Below, in pieces: positions 52,101 to 60,803 of a stretch of DNA of 64,000 nt; positions within the stretch are counted from its first letter, which is position 1; the number at the start of each line of letters is the position of its first letter. This DNA is from Bradyrhizobium zhanjiangense (GTDB lineage Bacteria; Pseudomonadota; Alphaproteobacteria; Rhizobiales; Xanthobacteraceae): contig NZ_CP022221.1 of NCBI RefSeq assembly GCF_004114935.1, forward strand, positions 6,841,001 through 6,905,000. The letters run 5' to 3'. The position numbers and the translations under genes are program-made. The notes below the pieces were generated by a model. That model had not been told where the DNA came from. It made no database searches and saw only the letters and a list, made by a program, of their open reading frames with translations.

Positions 52101-52517
52101 ATGATCGAGGTCAGCTCACACCATGCGCGGCCGTCGTCTCCCACAAAACCCACCGTCTATGTGGTCGACGACGATGCCGCCGTCCTGGGATCCCTGCGGT
52201 TCCTGCTGGAGACCGACGGCTTTGCCGTGCGGACCTTCAGGAGCGGCACGGCCCTGCTCAACGCGAGCGGCGCTCCGGGCGCGGACTGCTACGTGATCGA
52301 CTACAAGATGCCCGACATCAACGGCATCGAGCTCGCCGGCCGGCTGCGCCAGTCCGACGGCGAGACCCCCGTGATCCTGATCACCGGCTATCCGGACGAG
52401 AACATCTCGGCCCGGGCGGCCGCGGCCGGGGTGAAAGACGTGGTCCTGAAGCCGCTTCTCGACGAAAACCTGCTCAAGCGCATCCGCCGCGCCATCCAGG
52501 ACCACCGCCACGCCTGA
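52101..52517 (+). CDS. Single-domain response regulator (receiver only)
   Basis: 138 residues, receiver domain without output. Acidic pocket VVDDDAAVLGSL, phospho-acceptor Asp in YVIDYKMPDIN, Thr in LITGYPDE and Lys in VLKPL are all intact. It lies between fixJ and fixK2, as the homologous gene does in B. japonicum. It could compete with FixJ for phosphate from FixL, or act as a phosphate sink. It does not look like a truncated gene because the start, ribosome environment and domain end are clean. Confidence 0.88.
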   Translation: MIEVSSHHARPSSPTKPTVYVVDDDAAVLGSLRFLLETDGFAVRTFRSGTALLNASGAPGADCYVIDYKMPDINGIELAGRLRQSDGETPVILITGYPDENISARAAAAGVKDVVLKPLLDENLLKRIRRAIQDHRHA

Positions 52518-52528
52518 CCTACGGGATT

Positions 52529-52537
52529 CTACGTAAG
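52529..52537 (+). promoter_or_regulatory. Possible FixJ binding site upstream of fixK2
   Basis: CTACGTAAG with the palindromic core TACGTA stands about 85 bases before the fixK2 start. FixJ sites in rhizobia contain a similar GTA-rich core. The match is to a short, degenerate motif. Confidence 0.35.
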
Positions 52538-52620
52538 GCAACCCCCTTAAGATATCGCTCGAAATTTTCGAAGCCCCCGATACCGCGTACCAATGCGTCA
52601 TCACAACGGAGATGGCGCAG

Positions 52621-53319
52621 ATGCTGACCCAGACGATCAACACCAAGGCAATCAATACCCAGATTGGTGGCAAGATTGCTCCTGCCCATCCCGTCACCGA
52701 CCAGTTCGGCGCGATCACGGGCCATGTCGGCCTCGTCGCCACGGAGTTCTCCTACCGCAAGGACGAGGAGATTTATGGCGAGGACGAGCCGGCCGAATAT
52801 GTCTATCAGGTCATCACCGGCGCGGTGCGCAGCTACAAGCTTCTCTCCGACGGCCGCCGCCAGATCGGTGCCTTCCATCTTCCCGGCGACGTGTTCGGGC
52901 TCGAATCCGGCGCCACTCACCGCCTCGCCGCCGAAGCCATCATCGACACCACCGTGCGCCTCGTGAAGCGCGCCAGCCTCGAGAAGGCCGCCGGCATCGA
53001 CGTCCAGGTCGCCCGCAAGCTCTGGGCCATGACGGCTTCCGAGCTGCGCCACGCCGAGGACCACATGCTGCTGCTGGGGCGCAAGACCGCGATGGAGCGC
53101 GTTGCGACCTTCCTGCTCGAAATGGACCGCCGCCTCGCCGTTGCTGGCATGATGGCGCTGCCGATGTGCCGCCGCGACATCGGCGACTATCTCGGCCTCA
53201 CGCTCGAGACCGTGTCGCGAGCGCTGTCGCAGCTTCACACCCAGGGCATCCTGGGCTTCTCCGGCGCCCGCCAAATCGTGCTGCGCAACCGCCAGCGCCT
53301 GCACAATCTGGACGCCTGA
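52621..53319 (+). CDS. fixK2: CRP/FNR-type transcriptional activator FixK2
   Basis: 232 residues. A cyclic-nucleotide-binding-like beta barrel (about 30-140), a dimerisation helix, and an HTH (RDIGDYLGLTLETVSRALSQL, quoted to about 20). It lacks the N-terminal Fe-S cysteines of FNR. With the start at 52621 the Cys in LPMCRRD is residue 183, the redox-sensitive cysteine known for FixK2; GGAG lies nine bases before this ATG, while the ATG at 52612 has the site too close. Activates fixNOQP, fixGHIS and other low-oxygen genes. Confidence 0.95.
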   Translation: MLTQTINTKAINTQIGGKIAPAHPVTDQFGAITGHVGLVATEFSYRKDEEIYGEDEPAEYVYQVITGAVRSYKLLSDGRRQIGAFHLPGDVFGLESGATHRLAAEAIIDTTVRLVKRASLEKAAGIDVQVARKLWAMTASELRHAEDHMLLLGRKTAMERVATFLLEMDRRLAVAGMMALPMCRRDIGDYLGLTLETVSRALSQLHTQGILGFSGARQIVLRNRQRLHNLDA

Positions 53320-53344
53320 TCTCTCTTTCGTCCCCCACCTACTT

Positions 53345-53370
53345 GGCCGGCTGAATTCGTTCAGCCGGCC
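53345..53370. terminator. Bidirectional terminator between fixK2 and the MFS gene
   Basis: A perfect 11-bp stem GGCCGGCTGAA/TTCAGCCGGCC closed by the stable tetraloop TTCG. It overlaps the stop codon of the convergent MFS gene at 53361. Confidence 0.8.
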
Positions 53371-54674
53371 ATCTCTTTGGTCGCGGTCATACCCGCGCGC
53401 CGCGTCTCCGGCATCACGAACAAAATCAGCAGAAGCCCCGTGGCGGCGATGCCGGACAGTCCGATGAAGGCGGTGGCGTTGCCGAACTTGTCGCTGACAT
53501 AGCCGCCAAGCGCGGTGCTCAAGGACGCACCGATGCCGGTCGCCGTGCCGACGATGCCCTGCGCCAGGTTGAAGTGGCCGCTGCCGAATGCGACGTCGGC
53601 GACGATCAGCGGAATCATCACCGCGAACACGGCCGCGGTGAGGCCGTCGAACACCTGCACCAGCACGAGCAGATAGGGATCGCGCACGGTTGCGAACAAC
53701 AGGCCGCGAACCGTCAGCGCGCCGAATCCGATCAGGAGCAGCGGCCGCCGGCCCCAGAGTTGCGCCTTGCGTCCAATGCTCGGTGACAGCAGCGCCACGA
53801 TCGCTTGCGGAACGACAATGCAAAAGGCGACGAGCACCGTCGCCCACTGGCTCGACCGCGCCGTCACCGCGCTCGCCATCAGCGGCATCATCGCGGCATT
53901 CGCGAGCTGCAACAAGAGCACGCTCAGCGCGAACACGATCAGCGGACGCTGCCGGATCAGGTGCCAGACATTGGTGTCGCCGCGATCCGCGGCTTCAGGC
54001 GGCATCTCGCCGTGACAGCGTCTAATGTCGACCTCGTGCTCGCGGATGCGCGAAAGCGCGATCAGGGTCGGGATCGCGAGCAGGAAGGTAACCAGGAAGA
54101 CCGAGCGGCTCGACAGCAGGTAGCCGGCGGTGCCCATCACCGCCGCCGCGACGCCGTTGCCGAGCGAGGCAAAGCGGGCATTGCGGCCGAGACGCTCGCC
54201 GATCGCGATCGGGCCGACGAGGCCGAGGCTGATCGCCGCAATCGCCGGCCCCAGCACGCAACTCGCCATCGCATGCAGGGTGGCGGCGGTCACCACGACG
54301 GGGAAGATCGGCATCGCGGCGTAGGCAAGCGCGCAGCAGCCGATGGTGGCAATCGCAAGGGCGGCCACCAGCCGTTCCGATTTGGCCGCATCGATGATCG
54401 CGCCGCCCGGCATCTGCCCGATCAGGGCGACGATGCCGCCGATCGACAGCACGAGGCCGATCTCGACCTGGGTCCATTTCTGCGTCGTCAGATAAACCGC
54501 GATGAACGGACCGAATCCGGTCTGCACATCGGCGAGGAAGAAGATGAACCAGTCGAGCCCGCGCAGGCTCTGGCGCGACGGTGCCGGAAGGCCTGCAGCC
54601 GGCGGTGCGGCGACGTTGTTCTGGTCAACGCGGCCGTCGCGATCTGCATGTTTCGGCTTCCTTGACAACAGCAC
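53361..54674 (-). CDS. MFS transporter
   Basis: 437 residues, 12 membrane helices. The loop after helix 1 and the segment GPFIAVYLTTQKWTQVEIGL resemble MFS proteins of the YajR/drug-efflux-like group; GRRPLLLIGFGALTVRGLL lies after helix 8. A polar N-terminal extension of about 35 residues precedes the first helix. Substrate unknown. It is convergent with fixK2, so membership of the fix regulon is not implied. Confidence 0.8.
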   Translation of the reverse strand: MLLSRKPKHADRDGRVDQNNVAAPPAAGLPAPSRQSLRGLDWFIFFLADVQTGFGPFIAVYLTTQKWTQVEIGLVLSIGGIVALIGQMPGGAIIDAAKSERLVAALAIATIGCCALAYAAMPIFPVVVTAATLHAMASCVLGPAIAAISLGLVGPIAIGERLGRNARFASLGNGVAAAVMGTAGYLLSSRSVFLVTFLLAIPTLIALSRIREHEVDIRRCHGEMPPEAADRGDTNVWHLIRQRPLIVFALSVLLLQLANAAMMPLMASAVTARSSQWATVLVAFCIVVPQAIVALLSPSIGRKAQLWGRRPLLLIGFGALTVRGLLFATVRDPYLLVLVQVFDGLTAAVFAVMIPLIVADVAFGSGHFNLAQGIVGTATGIGASLSTALGGYVSDKFGNATAFIGLSGIAATGLLLILFVMPETRRAGMTATKEMAG

Positions 54675-54697
54675 AGGCGGTCAGCCCTCCGGACACC

Positions 54698-55219
54698 TCA
54701 CTGAATCGCTTGCAGCGGTTGAAGGCTGCCGGACGCGCCGAGCACGACGATCGGCGTGTCTTCCTTGTATTCCGGCGCGGCCGCGACCTGCGCCTTGGTC
54801 AATTCGAGCGTGATGCTGTCCTTCTTGTTGGCGATCTTGCCGAAGCGCAGCGCGTTCCAGTCCACCACGATCTTGCGGCTGCCGACGCCGAGGAAGCCGC
54901 CGAAATCGATCGCCGCCGCGCGCACATGACCGGTGCGATCGACGATGACGTCGACGATGCGGCCCATGTCTTCACCGGCGGCGCTGCGCACGTCGCGGCC
55001 GAGGACGCCATGCGCCTCGCTTGCGCCGATGATGGTCACCGAGGGCGGCGGGGCGGCATCCTTGGGGGTGACCGGAACGGTCGAGGCCGGCGGCTGTGCC
55101 GTCGGCGGCGCATTCGCTTCGCTCGCGCCCGCGGGTTGATCTTCCGCGGCGTGCGAGGTCGCCACCGCCAGGCCCGAGACGATGGCTATGCCCAGGATTA
55201 GCGCTCCGATCGCACGCAT
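54698..55219 (-). CDS. Secreted PRC-barrel domain protein
   Basis: 173 residues. Signal peptide (ALILGIAIVSGLAVATSHA), a low-complexity Pro/Ala/Thr linker (about 28-65), and a PRC-barrel domain (GVLGRDVRSAAGEDMGRIVD through FGKIANKKDS). PRC-barrels often mediate stress-linked protein interactions in rhizobia. GAGGAGGGTGCG precedes the ATG. It is 23 bases after the debranching-type gene on the same strand, suggesting co-expression. Confidence 0.8.
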   Translation of the reverse strand: MRAIGALILGIAIVSGLAVATSHAAEDQPAGASEANAPPTAQPPASTVPVTPKDAAPPPSVTIIGASEAHGVLGRDVRSAAGEDMGRIVDVIVDRTGHVRAAAIDFGGFLGVGSRKIVVDWNALRFGKIANKKDSITLELTKAQVAAAPEYKEDTPIVVLGASGSLQPLQAIQ

Positions 55220-55242
55220 CGCACCCTCCTCACGGCGCGCCG

Positions 55243-57447
55243 CTAGCGCGCCAGCACGATCGAGACCTGGATCTGGCCGCGCGTGCGCAACACCTCCAGC
55301 GCCACGTCGTCGCCGTGGCGGCTGACGCGCAGATCCACGCTGGACCCGCCCAGACGCAGATCGCGCAGGATCACCTCGTTCAGAAACGTCGGCAGATGCG
55401 GATTGCGCAGGCGAATCTCACAGCGTGCCACGTCGAACTCGATGCCCAGCGCCGCTTCCAGCAGCGTGAACGGCGTCGCGCTGGCCCAGGCCTGCGGCGC
55501 GCAGGCGACCGGATAGAGCGTCGGGCCGCGCCGCTTCTCGCGCCGGAAACCGCAGAACAATTCGGGCAGCCGGCGCAGGTCCATGTAGGTCGCCGCGTCG
55601 AACAGCCCCTTGAAGACATGTGCCACCGAATGTTTGAGGCCGTAGCGCGCGAGCCCGAGCGCGATCAGCGCGTTGTCGTGCGGCCAGATCGAGCCGTCAT
55701 GATAGGACATCGGGTTGTAGCGCACCTCGCCTTGCGCGACGGTGCGGATGCCCCAGCCCGAATAGAAATGCGGCCGCATCAGATCGGCGGCGACGAGACG
55801 GGCGCGATCCTCGCGGATCATGCCGCTGAACAGCACCTGCCCGGCATTCGAGGTCCGCACCTTGCAGGGGCGCTTCCTGCCGTCGAGGGCGAGCGCATAG
55901 GTGCCGAGCTCCTCGCACCAGAACGCCTTCTCGAAGCGCTCGGCCAGCGCCTTGGCTTCGGCCTCGAGCTGGCGCACGCGGTCCGGCTTGCCGAGCCGCA
56001 GCGCGCAGCGCGCGGCGAGCTGCTTGGCCGCGTAGACGTAGCCCTGGACCTCGGCGAGCGCGATGTTGCCTTCCGCGAGCTGGCCGTCGGCATGGAAGAT
56101 CGCGTCGTAGGAATCCTTCCAGCCCTGGTTGGCCAGCCCCTTTTCCGTCGCGCGCTGGTATTCGACGAAGCCGTCCTGATCGGGATCGCCAGGACCGTCG
56201 ATCCAGGCGAGCCCCGCCTCGATCGCCGGCCACAGCTCGATCAACGTGGCCTCGTCTCCAGTGCGCTCGAAATAGCTTCCGGCGAGCAGGACGAACAGCG
56301 CGGTCGAATCGACGCTGCCGTAATATTGGGAGAACGGCACCTCGCCCAGCGCCGCCATCTCGCCGCCGCGCATCTCGTGCAGGATCTTTCCGGGCGCGGC
56401 GTCGGCGAGCGGATCGATCGCCTTCGCCTGGAAATGCGCGAGCCGTCTGAGCACGCCCTTGGCGACGCGCGGATCGATCCAGAGCATCTGTAGCGCAGTG
56501 ATCAGGCCGTCGCGGCCGAACGTCGTCGAGTACCAGGGTATGCCGGCATAGGGATAACGCCCCTGCGGGGTCTCCGTCATCAGCATGTTGAGGTCGGCCA
56601 TGGCCTGGCACAGCACCTCGTTGAAGATGTTGTTGGAGGTCTCGATGCTGGCGGCGCCCATGGTCGACTGCCGCATCTCGCGGCGGTGCGCCAGGAGGCC
56701 CTGGAAGAACCGCGCCGGCTTTTCCGTCACCGGCCGGTTGCAGGAGACGGCGACGAACAGCGATCTGGCCTCGTGCGGGTCGAGCTCGAGCTGCCATGTC
56801 GCGGCATTGACCGACAGCCGCGTCGGGCGCGGGTCGAAATGCAGGCCGGTGGTGCGCTCGGCGTCGTCGAGGCCGCGATACCCGAACAGCACGTCGGTCG
56901 GGCCGAGCAACCGGCTCGTGCCTGTCCCGCGGCGCGGGCGCCGCTCGCCGCGGACCTCGAACAGGTCGGCGAAGTCGTTGTCGAACAGCAGCGTCAACTC
57001 GAAGCTGGCGCGCGCGTCGCCGTGGTTCTGCACGCCGATGCGTTGATAGGCGGCACCGCGCCACAGGAAGATCGTGCGCACGATGTGCAGCAGATCCTTT
57101 TGAAACACGAGGCGGCCCTGACGGTATATGTCGGGATTGGTCAGATCGACTGTCAACGCCGAATTGTCGTCGCGCAGATTCGAGCCGAGCAGCAGCGGCT
57201 GGAGATCGTCGAGCACGAGCTCCAGCCGCGCCAGATAGCGCGTGTCGTGGTGAAACAGCCCGTCCGGCCCGCCCGCCGAAGCGCCGATGTCGCCGTGGCT
57301 GTCGAGCACGATGAAGGTGTCGTCGTGCTTGAGGGACCGCCGCGGCCGGGCGGCGGGTCCCGTCATCGGAATGTAGAACGTCTGCTCCGCGACGGCTTCC
57401 GCCGCCTGCGATATCGAAATGATCTGGGTTACGGTTTCGGCTGCCAT
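55243..57447 (-). CDS. Amylo-alpha-1,6-glucosidase / glycogen debranching-type glycoside hydrolase
   Basis: 734 residues. N-terminal GDE_N_bis-like domain about 25-225 (SHGDIGASAGGPDGLFHHDT in its first part) and a C-terminal (alpha/alpha)6 glucosidase domain about 265-725, with PWYSTTFGRDGLIT, DQDGFVEYQRAT and YHDGSIWPHDNALIA. It may hydrolyse alpha-1,6 or other alpha-glucosidic links in storage glucan or trehalose-like oligosaccharides. GGGGAGCAG precedes the ATG. No signal peptide. Confidence 0.85.
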   Translation of the reverse strand: MAAETVTQIISISQAAEAVAEQTFYIPMTGPAARPRRSLKHDDTFIVLDSHGDIGASAGGPDGLFHHDTRYLARLELVLDDLQPLLLGSNLRDDNSALTVDLTNPDIYRQGRLVFQKDLLHIVRTIFLWRGAAYQRIGVQNHGDARASFELTLLFDNDFADLFEVRGERRPRRGTGTSRLLGPTDVLFGYRGLDDAERTTGLHFDPRPTRLSVNAATWQLELDPHEARSLFVAVSCNRPVTEKPARFFQGLLAHRREMRQSTMGAASIETSNNIFNEVLCQAMADLNMLMTETPQGRYPYAGIPWYSTTFGRDGLITALQMLWIDPRVAKGVLRRLAHFQAKAIDPLADAAPGKILHEMRGGEMAALGEVPFSQYYGSVDSTALFVLLAGSYFERTGDEATLIELWPAIEAGLAWIDGPGDPDQDGFVEYQRATEKGLANQGWKDSYDAIFHADGQLAEGNIALAEVQGYVYAAKQLAARCALRLGKPDRVRQLEAEAKALAERFEKAFWCEELGTYALALDGRKRPCKVRTSNAGQVLFSGMIREDRARLVAADLMRPHFYSGWGIRTVAQGEVRYNPMSYHDGSIWPHDNALIALGLARYGLKHSVAHVFKGLFDAATYMDLRRLPELFCGFRREKRRGPTLYPVACAPQAWASATPFTLLEAALGIEFDVARCEIRLRNPHLPTFLNEVILRDLRLGGSSVDLRVSRHGDDVALEVLRTRGQIQVSIVLAR

Positions 57448-57503
57448 GAGCTGCTCCCCTGCGCCTTGATTCGAAACGCAACCAACGAACGCGACTGCTG
57501 GAT

Positions 57504-59267
57504 CTACGCGGCGAACTTCGAGAGCCGGCTCATCTCCTGCGTCACCAGCTCACGGTAGGGACCGTGAGCCTGCATCAGCCGGTCGGGCGCGCCGTCCTCG
57601 ATGATCTTACCGGCCTTGAGCACCACCACGCGATCAAAATTGCGCAGCGTCGCCAGGCGGTGCGCGATCGCAATCACCGTGCGGCCGCGCATCAGCCGCG
57701 ACAGCGCCTCGCGGATCGCCTCCTCGGATTCGCTGTCAAGCGCTGCGGTCGCCTCGTCGAGCAGCAGGATCGGCGCGTCCTTGAGGAAGGCGCGCGCAAT
57801 CGCGATGCGTTGGCGCTGGCCGCCCGACATCTTCACACCGCGGTCGCCGACCATGGTGTCGAGGCCGTCGGGCAGACTCTCGACGAAATCGCAGCGCGCC
57901 GCGATCGCCGCGCGCAGCACCTCGTCATCGGTCGCGTTCGGGCGACCATAGCGGATATTCTCGCGGATGGAACGATGAAACAAGGAGATATCCTGCGGCA
58001 CGACCGAGATCGCCTCGCGCAGGCTCAGCTGCGTCACCTTCGAGATGTCCTGTCCGTCGATGGTGATGCTGCCCTCGTCGGTATCGTAGAAGCGCTGGAG
58101 CAGCGTGAACAGCGTCGATTTGCCGCCGCCGGACTGGCCGACCAGACCGACACGCTGGCCGGGCTGCAAGCGCAGGCTGAACCGCTCAAAGATCTTCTCG
58201 CCGCCGGGATAGCCGAAGGTGACGTTGTTGTACGCGATCGCGGCGCCGCTCTTGACGAGGGGCTCGGCCTCGGGGTGATCGCGCAGTTCGTGCGGCACCA
58301 GCAGCGTGGCGATCGCCTCGGTCAGCCGCGCGACGTGCTGGGTGACGTCGACCAGCGCCACCGCGAGGTCGCGCGTGGCATTGAGAATGGATAGGCCGAG
58401 GGTGCAGACCAGCACGACGTCGCCGGTGGTCGCCTCACCCCGCTGCCACAACGTGATCGCCCAGGCCATCAGCGCCACCGTCAGCACGACGGTCACGCCG
58501 GCATGCGTGAGCCGCAGCTTCTCCAGATAGCGCAGGCTGCGGCCGCGCGCGGTGAGCTCCCGGTTCACCGTCGCATCGAAGCGCTCATGCTCGTGGCTGA
58601 TGCCGCAGAAAGCGCGCACCAGCGGCATGTTGCTGATCACGTCGATCATCTCGCCGTCGACCACGGCCGCCTTGTCGGCGAAATCGTCATGCAGCGGCTT
58701 GCCGGCGGCGGCCAGGTGGAACATCGCGATCACCATGCCACCGGCGATCACGATCAGGCCGAGCGCCATATAGGGACTCACGGTTCCAATCAACATGATT
58801 GCCGCAACTGTGGCAATACAGGGCGGCAGCACGTTCCAGACGAACATGTTCTCGACCGTAAACACCGCGTTCGAGGTCGCCGTGATGCGGCTCGTCAGCA
58901 TGCCCGGCATGCGATCGGAGAAGTAGCTCGGCGCGTGACCGGTCAGATGACGAAATATGTCACGGCGTAAATCACCCGTGACCCGGACGAAGGTGAAGCT
59001 CGCCGTCCAGCTCGCGATCCGCCACAGGAAGTTGTCGGCGGCGATCAGCGACATGAGTAAAATGAATGCCAGCCATACGCTGCCACCATGTGATGGTCCG
59101 GCGGACAGACTGTCGACCAGGGATTTGACGCCATACTGCGTGCCCACGGAGCAGGCAACGGCTGCCACGACAGCGGTCAGGATCACCAGATGCGACGCAA
59201 GACGACGCCGGAGATAGCGCAGGACAAAGGCAAATGGCCTGCGCGCGTATCCAGAAAGCTGATCCAT
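57504..59267 (-). CDS. ABC transporter, fused permease and ATP-binding protein (exporter type)
   Basis: 587 residues. Six-helix ABC exporter domain about 20-320 and an NBD about 345-580: Walker A VGQSGGGKSTLF, Q-loop VVPQDISLFHRSIRENI, signature MSGGQRQRIAIARA, Walker B ILLLDEATAALDSES and H-loop IAIAHRLATL. Homodimeric exporter of lipids, glycans or drugs. It lies beside glucan-metabolism genes, hinting at a glycan or lipid-linked substrate. No strong ribosome site was seen before the ATG at 59267. Confidence 0.88.
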   Translation of the reverse strand: MDQLSGYARRPFAFVLRYLRRRLASHLVILTAVVAAVACSVGTQYGVKSLVDSLSAGPSHGGSVWLAFILLMSLIAADNFLWRIASWTASFTFVRVTGDLRRDIFRHLTGHAPSYFSDRMPGMLTSRITATSNAVFTVENMFVWNVLPPCIATVAAIMLIGTVSPYMALGLIVIAGGMVIAMFHLAAAGKPLHDDFADKAAVVDGEMIDVISNMPLVRAFCGISHEHERFDATVNRELTARGRSLRYLEKLRLTHAGVTVVLTVALMAWAITLWQRGEATTGDVVLVCTLGLSILNATRDLAVALVDVTQHVARLTEAIATLLVPHELRDHPEAEPLVKSGAAIAYNNVTFGYPGGEKIFERFSLRLQPGQRVGLVGQSGGGKSTLFTLLQRFYDTDEGSITIDGQDISKVTQLSLREAISVVPQDISLFHRSIRENIRYGRPNATDDEVLRAAIAARCDFVESLPDGLDTMVGDRGVKMSGGQRQRIAIARAFLKDAPILLLDEATAALDSESEEAIREALSRLMRGRTVIAIAHRLATLRNFDRVVVLKAGKIIEDGAPDRLMQAHGPYRELVTQEMSRLSKFAA

Positions 59268-59449
59268 ATGGCTACCGACCCCGTCGTGATGATTTTCGGA
59301 TGTTGTTTACCGATCGAACTGAACATCGACCGCTTCGCCTCGGTTCCCGGGCGGGGCGATCACGACATGCGGATGCGGACGATCTGAGAAGATGTGATGG
59401 CAGCATCGAGACGGCCCCGCACGTGTCGAATATGTAACGTTTGGAGGAA

Positions 59450-59474
59450 GGAACTTCGCAAGTGCGGGAACGTT
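59450..59474 (+). promoter_or_regulatory. EcfG (general stress sigma) type promoter
   Basis: GGAAC (59450-59454), 16 bases, CGTT (59471-59474): an exact match to the consensus GGAAC-N16/17-CGTT. Predicted start is about 65 bases before the glycosyltransferase ATG. Confidence 0.65.
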
Positions 59475-59546
59475 CCCTTGTCTGGCATTGCCGGTGCCGT
59501 ACTGGCGGGGGCTCTTCGATCATGATCGCACAAAGGAGATGGTGAG

Positions 59547-60617
59547 ATGCGCATCGCGCAGGTTGCTCCGTTGACGGAGGCTGTTCCACCCAAGCTGTAT
59601 GGCGGCACCGAGCGGGTGGTGCATTGGTTGACGGAAGAGCTGGTGGCCCTTGGACACGATGTGACGCTGTTCGCCAGCGGCGACTCGCAAACCTCGGCAA
59701 AGCTGGATGCATTATGGCCGCGGGCACTCCGTCTCGACGGTTCCGTGCGCGATCCCAATGCGCTGCACATGGTGCTCCTGGAGCGGGTGCGGCAGAAATG
59801 TGACGATGAGGAGTTCGACTTCCTCCACTTCCATCTGGATTATTATCCGTGGTCGCTGTTCCACCGGCAGCCGACGCCGTTCGTGACCACGCTGCACGGC
59901 CGGCTGGACCTGCCGGAGCACCAGCCGGTCTTCAACACCTTCACCAAGATGCCCGTCATTTCGATCTCCAATGCGCAGCGGCGACCGGTGCCGCAGGCAA
60001 ACTGGGTGACGACGATCCACCACGGCCTGCCGGAGAATCTGCTGACGCCGAAGCTGGCTCGCCAAGAGTATCTCGCCGTGCTCGGCCGCATCGCGCCGGA
60101 GAAAGGCGTCGACCGCGCCATCAAGATCGCGACCCATTGCGGCATCCCGCTAAAGATCGCCGCCAAGGTCGATCGCGCCGACCAGGATTACTATGATGAG
60201 CTGATCCGGCCGATGATCGAGAACAATCCTCTGGTGGAGTTCATCGGCGAGATCAGCGATCACGAGAAATCGGACTTCCTGAGCGGCGCGCTCGGCCTCT
60301 TGCTGCCGATCGACTGGCCAGAGCCGTTCGGCCTCGTGATGATCGAAGCCATGGCCTGCGGAACGCCGGTCGTCGCCTTCAACCGCGGCTCGGCGCCGGA
60401 GATCATCGACGAAGGCCTGACCGGCTTCGTGGTCGAGGACGTCATCAGCGCGGCAGGGGTGATCAAGCGCCTGCCGCAGCTCGACCGCGCCGCGATCCGC
60501 AAGCAGTTCGAGACGCGCTTCACGGCGCGGCGCATGGCACTGGACTATCTCGCCGCCTATCGCAGCCTGACCGAGGAACAAGCACCGCGGATCAAGCTGG
60601 TGAGCAGCGCGGAGTAG
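59547..60617 (+). CDS. Family 4 glycosyltransferase
   Basis: 356 residues, GT-B fold. N-terminal donor-side loop LYGGTERVVHWLTEEL; C-terminal nucleotide-sugar motif EPFGLVMIEAMACGTPVVAF with the E-x7-E pair; YLAVLGRIAPEKGVDRAI links the domains. AAAGGAGATGG precedes the ATG. Neither donor nor acceptor is known. The EcfG-type promoter upstream suggests general-stress induction, and the nearby GDE and ABC exporter genes suggest a stress-related glycan pathway. Confidence 0.85.
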   Translation: MRIAQVAPLTEAVPPKLYGGTERVVHWLTEELVALGHDVTLFASGDSQTSAKLDALWPRALRLDGSVRDPNALHMVLLERVRQKCDDEEFDFLHFHLDYYPWSLFHRQPTPFVTTLHGRLDLPEHQPVFNTFTKMPVISISNAQRRPVPQANWVTTIHHGLPENLLTPKLARQEYLAVLGRIAPEKGVDRAIKIATHCGIPLKIAAKVDRADQDYYDELIRPMIENNPLVEFIGEISDHEKSDFLSGALGLLLPIDWPEPFGLVMIEAMACGTPVVAFNRGSAPEIIDEGLTGFVVEDVISAAGVIKRLPQLDRAAIRKQFETRFTARRMALDYLAAYRSLTEEQAPRIKLVSSAE

Positions 60618-60634
60618 CGGACGCAATCTCCACT

Positions 60635-60660
60635 GTCGTCCCGGCCTTCGCCGGGACGAC
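60635..60660. repeat. REP-like hairpin (GTCGTCCCGGC type)
   Basis: GTCGTCCCGGC-cttc-GCCGGGACGAC, a perfect 11-bp stem 18 bases after the glycosyltransferase stop. It resembles a dispersed Bradyrhizobium hairpin and probably ends the transcript. Confidence 0.8.
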
Positions 60661-60690
60661 ACGGGCGCAATACCCCCAACTCTATCACCC

Positions 60691-60777
60691 CGTCATTGCG
60701 AGCGCAGCGAAGCAATCCAGAACCTTTCCGCGGCAACAGTCTGGATTGCTTCGTCGCAAGGGCTCCTCGCAATGACG
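60691..60777. repeat. REP-like palindrome family A, copy 3
   Basis: 87 bases from CGTCATTGCGAG to CTCGCAATGACG, nearly the same as 31097-31183. Lies between convergent genes. Confidence 0.9.
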
Positions 60778-60803
60778 GAGAAATGTGCGGCGTCACCGGC
60801 GCC

